Origin: Bacillota bacterium
GTDB taxonomy: Bacteria > Bacillota > Clostridia > Christensenellales > Pumilibacteraceae
Direction of reading: 5' to 3'
DNA: 53,266 nt
NCBI GenBank assembly: GCA_009787685.1
Contig: WQSV01000001.1
Location: forward strand, 1-53,266
Shown here: piece after piece, positions 50,972-53,266 of the stretch
Layout: the number at the start of each line of letters is the position of its first letter
Position numbering within the stretch: position 1 is the stretch's first letter
Translations under genes and position numbers: made by a program
The notes under the pieces: model-generated
What the model was told of the DNA's origin: nothing
Databases searched by the model: none
Seen by the model: only the letters and a program-made list of their open reading frames with translations

Positions 50972-51559
50972 CTAACTTGCCGTTTTTTTTTGAGAGTTTG
51001 GCAACTGTCCGCTGTTGGCTTTAAATTCGTCAATTTTTGCTTGTGACTTTGCTCCAGCAGTGACTAATGCGTTGCCAACACCCCTTAAATGCTCTCTGCG
51101 AACTTCTGTTGAACTATTATTGAATTTTCTTGCAGTGTAATTGTAGGCTTCGCCTGTTTTTCTGTCACGATTGAATAGTCCAAGCCTTATGCCTTTTTGA
51201 GTGTCGGTCAAGGTTTCCCCTGTCCTTGAATCAATTCCGCTTTCGAGCTCTTTCCAGTAGCGGTTTCGTTGCTGTTGCGGTGTTTCAAAAAAACTTTTGC
51301 TGATTTCCTCTTTCGCTGATTCTAACGACTTTCCTGCAACAACGGCTCTCACAATCTTTTCACGATACCCAAGTTGACCTATTCTCAACGGGGTGGTTTT
51401 TCCACCGAATTGGCTTGACCCAGTATTCAATTCGTTTTCATACCTCTCAACAATTTCTCTGTCCGAATTCGACAAATGCCCAAACAAATCTTCTTTGACT
51501 GGTGCTTCTTTTGTTTTCGTTGTTTTTGTTTTTTGTTTCTTTTCTTCTTTTTTTGACAT
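50972..51559 (-). CDS. Unknown charged protein, upstream partner of the MutS-I ORF
   Basis: A 195-residue protein: lysine/threonine-rich disordered start (KKEEKKQKTKTTKTKEAPVKE), then a helical part (LSNSDREIVERYENELNTGSSQFGGKTTPL, AGKSLESAKEEI) and FNRDRKTGEAYNYTARKFNN. GGAGG is 10 nt before the ATG. Its last codons lie over an A9 run; a -1 shift there joins it to the MutS-I frame, giving about 300 residues in all. No family recognised. Confidence 0.7.
   Translation of the reverse strand: MSKKEEKKQKTKTTKTKEAPVKEDLFGHLSNSDREIVERYENELNTGSSQFGGKTTPLRIGQLGYREKIVRAVVAGKSLESAKEEISKSFFETPQQQRNRYWKELESGIDSRTGETLTDTQKGIRLGLFNRDRKTGEAYNYTARKFNNSSTEVRREHLRGVGNALVTAGAKSQAKIDEFKANSGQLPNSQKKTAS
50983..50991 (-). 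other. A9 slippery run between two ORFs
   Basis: On the minus strand the codons CAA-AAA-AAA-ACG can re-pair after a -1 slip as AAA-AAA-AAC, the dnaX-like A-AAA-AAx type. The shift fuses PNSQKK to NGKLEVVTVPII...ATPLFREYM and the MutS-I domain. Confidence 0.5.
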
Positions 51560-51876
51560 TATTTTTTATCCTCCGATTGTCTAATTTTTGTGCCATTGGC
51601 ACTTTTGTCTTGACATGATTGAAATTACTATCATGATACCCGACTAGCCTGTGGTGGCACACCACTGTGCAGAGATTGAGCAGACCCTCCATCCCTTCTG
51701 CCCAATCACAGCACGACACTTTTGGCACTCCCCAGCCGCCCACGCGAAAATGCTTTATGCTCCATGCCTAAATCAAAAACTTCATGAATGTGTCAATATC
51801 TGACTTAAAAAAAATTTGATTTTTTGTTTAGACATGAGCAGAAAACAATTTTCGCCCCTGTGCCAAGTGCAGTTTT
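51560..51876. other. Gene-free spacer with short hairpins
   Basis: No convincing gene; an overlapping open frame at 51447-51743 is out of frame with the real gene. Contains GTGCC-ATT-GGCAC (51590-51602), GTGGTG-GCA-CACCAC (51651-51665), and CATGAT/ATCATG half-sites around 51614-51635 that could bind a regulator. The GC content is higher than around it. An origin or promoter region is possible but not shown. Confidence 0.45.
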
Positions 51877-52395
51877 TTATTGTTTTTGAATCTGACTATT
51901 CCTCAAATCCCTAAACTCTTTTTGAGTCAAGACTTTGAGATTCTCCCTTCCGCACATCAGAAGCTCTGCTCTCTTTTCTTCGTTGCGAACATGAACAAAC
52001 TCAAGTGCATCCCCGAATGGACTATGTAAGTTCATGTCGAGATAAGTTAGCATTTTGCGACTTTTTTTGCTCATATATTCAGCAAGATAGATGTCACACT
52101 TAACAGGAATACTTCGCTCCTCACTGTCACGCAATCGTTCTTTCACGCGATAATTAAAGCGACCTCTTCTTGAATTTTCTCTGATAGATAGCGTTACCTC
52201 ATCTCCAAATTCGTCAAATGGGTGCTTGATTGTGATGATAACTTCTTCCGTTTCTTTTCTCGTTCTAAAATTTTCAACCCATTCAAGTTTGACACTTCCC
52301 TCAACGGAAATCATGTTTGCCAGTTGCTTTTGAGTTTTCGCTGAACTCTCTTTCTTCATTTTTTCTTCTGTTTTTTCGTTTTCAATGTTTGACAT
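51877..52395 (-). CDS. Unknown protein
   Basis: A 172-residue protein: charged start (NEKTEEKMKKESSAKTQKQ), then a beta-rich segment (VEGSVKLEWVENFRTRKETEEVIITIKHPFDEFGDEVTLSI) and a basic C-terminal half. AGGAGTGACAG lies upstream of the ATG. No family recognised. Confidence 0.65.
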   Translation of the reverse strand: MSNIENEKTEEKMKKESSAKTQKQLANMISVEGSVKLEWVENFRTRKETEEVIITIKHPFDEFGDEVTLSIRENSRRGRFNYRVKERLRDSEERSIPVKCDIYLAEYMSKKSRKMLTYLDMNLHSPFGDALEFVHVRNEEKRAELLMCGRENLKVLTQKEFRDLRNSQIQKQ

Positions 52396-52474
52396 TTTTC
52401 TGTCACTCCTTTTTTTTTGTTTTTAATTTTTGTCTGTTTTCTTGTTTTTTAGGGTCAGGGTCGCAGACCCACCC

Positions 52475-52705
52475 CTATTCCCTAACTGGCATTACGAATT
52501 TAATATTCACTTCAAATGCCATTTTCCGAGCCATGTTTATGCAGTCCAATAAGTCCGAATACAATCCGTTGCAACAATACATAAACTTTCCGTTCTGGTT
52601 ATATATAACAATCCGAAATGTCTTTTGCTCTTCGTTCTCTAAAACAGAAATGTAATAGTTCTTTTTCAGCCTCATAAACTTGCCTAAGTTTTTCATTCTG
52701 CTCAC
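52475..52705 (-). CDS. Unknown small protein
   Basis: A 76-residue protein (KKNYYISVLENEEQKTFRIVIYNQNGKFMYCC...). The GTG at 52705 is favoured because AAGGAGG ends 5 nt before it; an in-frame ATG at 52696 is the alternative. Between its stop and the next gene (52396-52474) lies GGGTC-GCA-GACCC (52458-52470). Confidence 0.6.
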   Translation of the reverse strand: MSRMKNLGKFMRLKKNYYISVLENEEQKTFRIVIYNQNGKFMYCCNGLYSDLLDCINMARKMAFEVNIKFVMPVRE

Positions 52706-52798
52706 TTCATCCTCCTTCGTGCTTATGGCACTTTTCCGTTTGGGAAATTATCCCCTACACTATATAGGAGATGAGAAAGCACTTTGTTGTGGTTGTTT

Positions 52799-53202
52799 TT
52801 AAAAATAATTTAAAATATTTCTAATTTTTTTATGTATGACTTCCAATTGCCTCTGCACATTACTAAAATCAATCTCTAATAATTTCCCAATCTCACGCAA
52901 AGTCATATTTTCAAGATAATACAACCGCAAAATTTTCGTTGCTTTTGATTGAGTTGAGAAATAGCATTTCTTAAATCCTTTCTTGTTGAAATTTTCTCAA
53001 CCTCACTTTCCACGCACGAGTCACCAGAAGGCTCAAACCCAATTTCCGCTTGCAACCTATCAAGCGAACTCTCGCCCCTCCAACGCATTTTGCGTTCCTC
53101 ATTCTCTTTTTCAAGTTCAAGCGTTTCAAGAAGTTTTGCAACCTCCTCACTCACTTCAATCTCAACGGCTTGTCCATTCCACAATGTGTAATTTGTTTTC
53201 AT
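52799..53202 (-). pseudogene. Sigma-70-like helix-turn-helix protein, frameshifted
   Basis: The frame from 53202 gives KMRWRGESSLDRLQAEIGFEPSG and ISQLNQKQRK, typical of small sigma-like regulators on Firmicutes mobile elements, then ends early. Reading on in the other frame gives ILRLYYLENMTLREIGKLL (a region-4 helix-turn-helix) and a stop at 52799-52801. A single missing A in the AAAA run near 52934-52939 explains the break. It would be intact at about 135 residues. Could be mutation, sequencing error, or a shift site. Confidence 0.7.
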
Positions 53203-53266
53203 TTTTAACTCCTTTTCCGATTTTTTATAAAATCAGAGCAGGGTTAAAAATTCGGACAAAAAAAAG

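Larger units (their letters stand above)
39583..53266 (-). mobile_element. Integrated inovirus-like element with CRESS-type Rep (right end not in window)
   Basis: The element is bounded on the left by host repeat DNA and opens with a strand-biased G/T-rich stretch (39590-39757) and an integrase. The minus-strand genes are integrase, CRESS-like Rep, DNA methylase, Zot/pI ATPase, a 48-residue membrane peptide and secreted or membrane-anchored proteins; then a MutS-I ORF, unknowns and a sigma-like gene. Zot with adjacent small and large membrane/secreted proteins is the hallmark of filamentous phage. No major coat protein is proven. Whether 50661-53266 belongs to the same element is likely from orientation but not shown. 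Confidence 0.7.

Noticed and set aside
51447..51743. 98-codon minus-strand frame overlapping the gene at 50972-51559
   Set aside because: It overlaps a better gene in another frame, has unusual composition (tryptophan/cysteine-rich start in a hairpin spacer) and no ribosome site.

Overview
The window is an AT-rich chromosomal segment from an endospore-lineage Firmicute, most likely an uncultured clostridium (Christensenellales/Oscillospirales-like). The evidence is a Spo0A gene, a Firmicutes-type CofE-like protein, a KOW gene beside map/infA/rpmJ, zinc-type S14, S4, L36 and L24, Shine-Dalgarno sites of the AGGAG type, and an L17 with long insertions. Species cannot be named from the sequence alone.

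Layout. (1) 1-2498, plus strand: a coenzyme F420-0:glutamate ligase-family gene with its own terminator, then spo0A, then an array of small covarying hairpin repeats. (2) 3175-22984, minus strand: the complete S10-spc-alpha ribosomal supercluster, from rpsJ (promoter at 23142-23170) down to rpoA and rplQ, with secY, adk, map, a KOW protein, rpmJ and infA. Nearly every spacer in it is long and carries its own inverted repeat built of about 7-nt units. L5 and L24 carry extra lysine/alanine-rich tails and L17 has insertions. (3) 23192-30918: an accessory island where tuf/fusA/rpsL would usually sit. It holds a MATE efflux gene behind a structured, riboswitch-like leader and terminator, an arsR-DUF6485-ferredoxin-like operon with a perfect palindromic operator, copies of a roughly 220-bp unexplained repeat, and a 1282-residue SF1 helicase-nuclease resembling single-gene anti-phage proteins. 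(4) 31104-36335: histidine degradation (hutH, hutU, ftcD; no hutI here). (5) 36431-39458: a lipoprotein, asnS and two small membrane proteins.

(6) 39583 to the window end, almost all minus strand: an integrated mobile element that I read as a filamentous-phage-like (inovirus-like) prophage. It has a tyrosine integrase, a Rep of the CRESS-DNA type (HUH nuclease plus SF3 helicase, as in circo/geminiviruses and some bacterial plasmids), an adenine/cytosine-N4 methylase, a GC-rich triple-hairpin region that may be an origin or packaging signal, a broken KilA-N gene on the opposite strand, and a translationally coupled virion/export operon. That operon encodes a Zot/pI ATPase, a 48-residue membrane peptide, four secreted or membrane-anchored proteins, and among them a surface protein with InlB-type (Listeria-Bacteroides) repeats. 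Upstream lie a MutS domain-I ORF joined to its neighbour by an A9 slippery run, several unknown genes and a frameshifted sigma-like gene. The right end of the element lies outside the window.

How it works together: regions 2 and 5 are core translation and secretion genes. Regions 3 and 4 are adaptive functions (efflux, metalloid response, defence, histidine use). Region 6 is a self-contained replicating and probably extruding element; its pairing of CRESS Rep, Zot ATPase and InlB-repeat adhesin is the most unusual content here.
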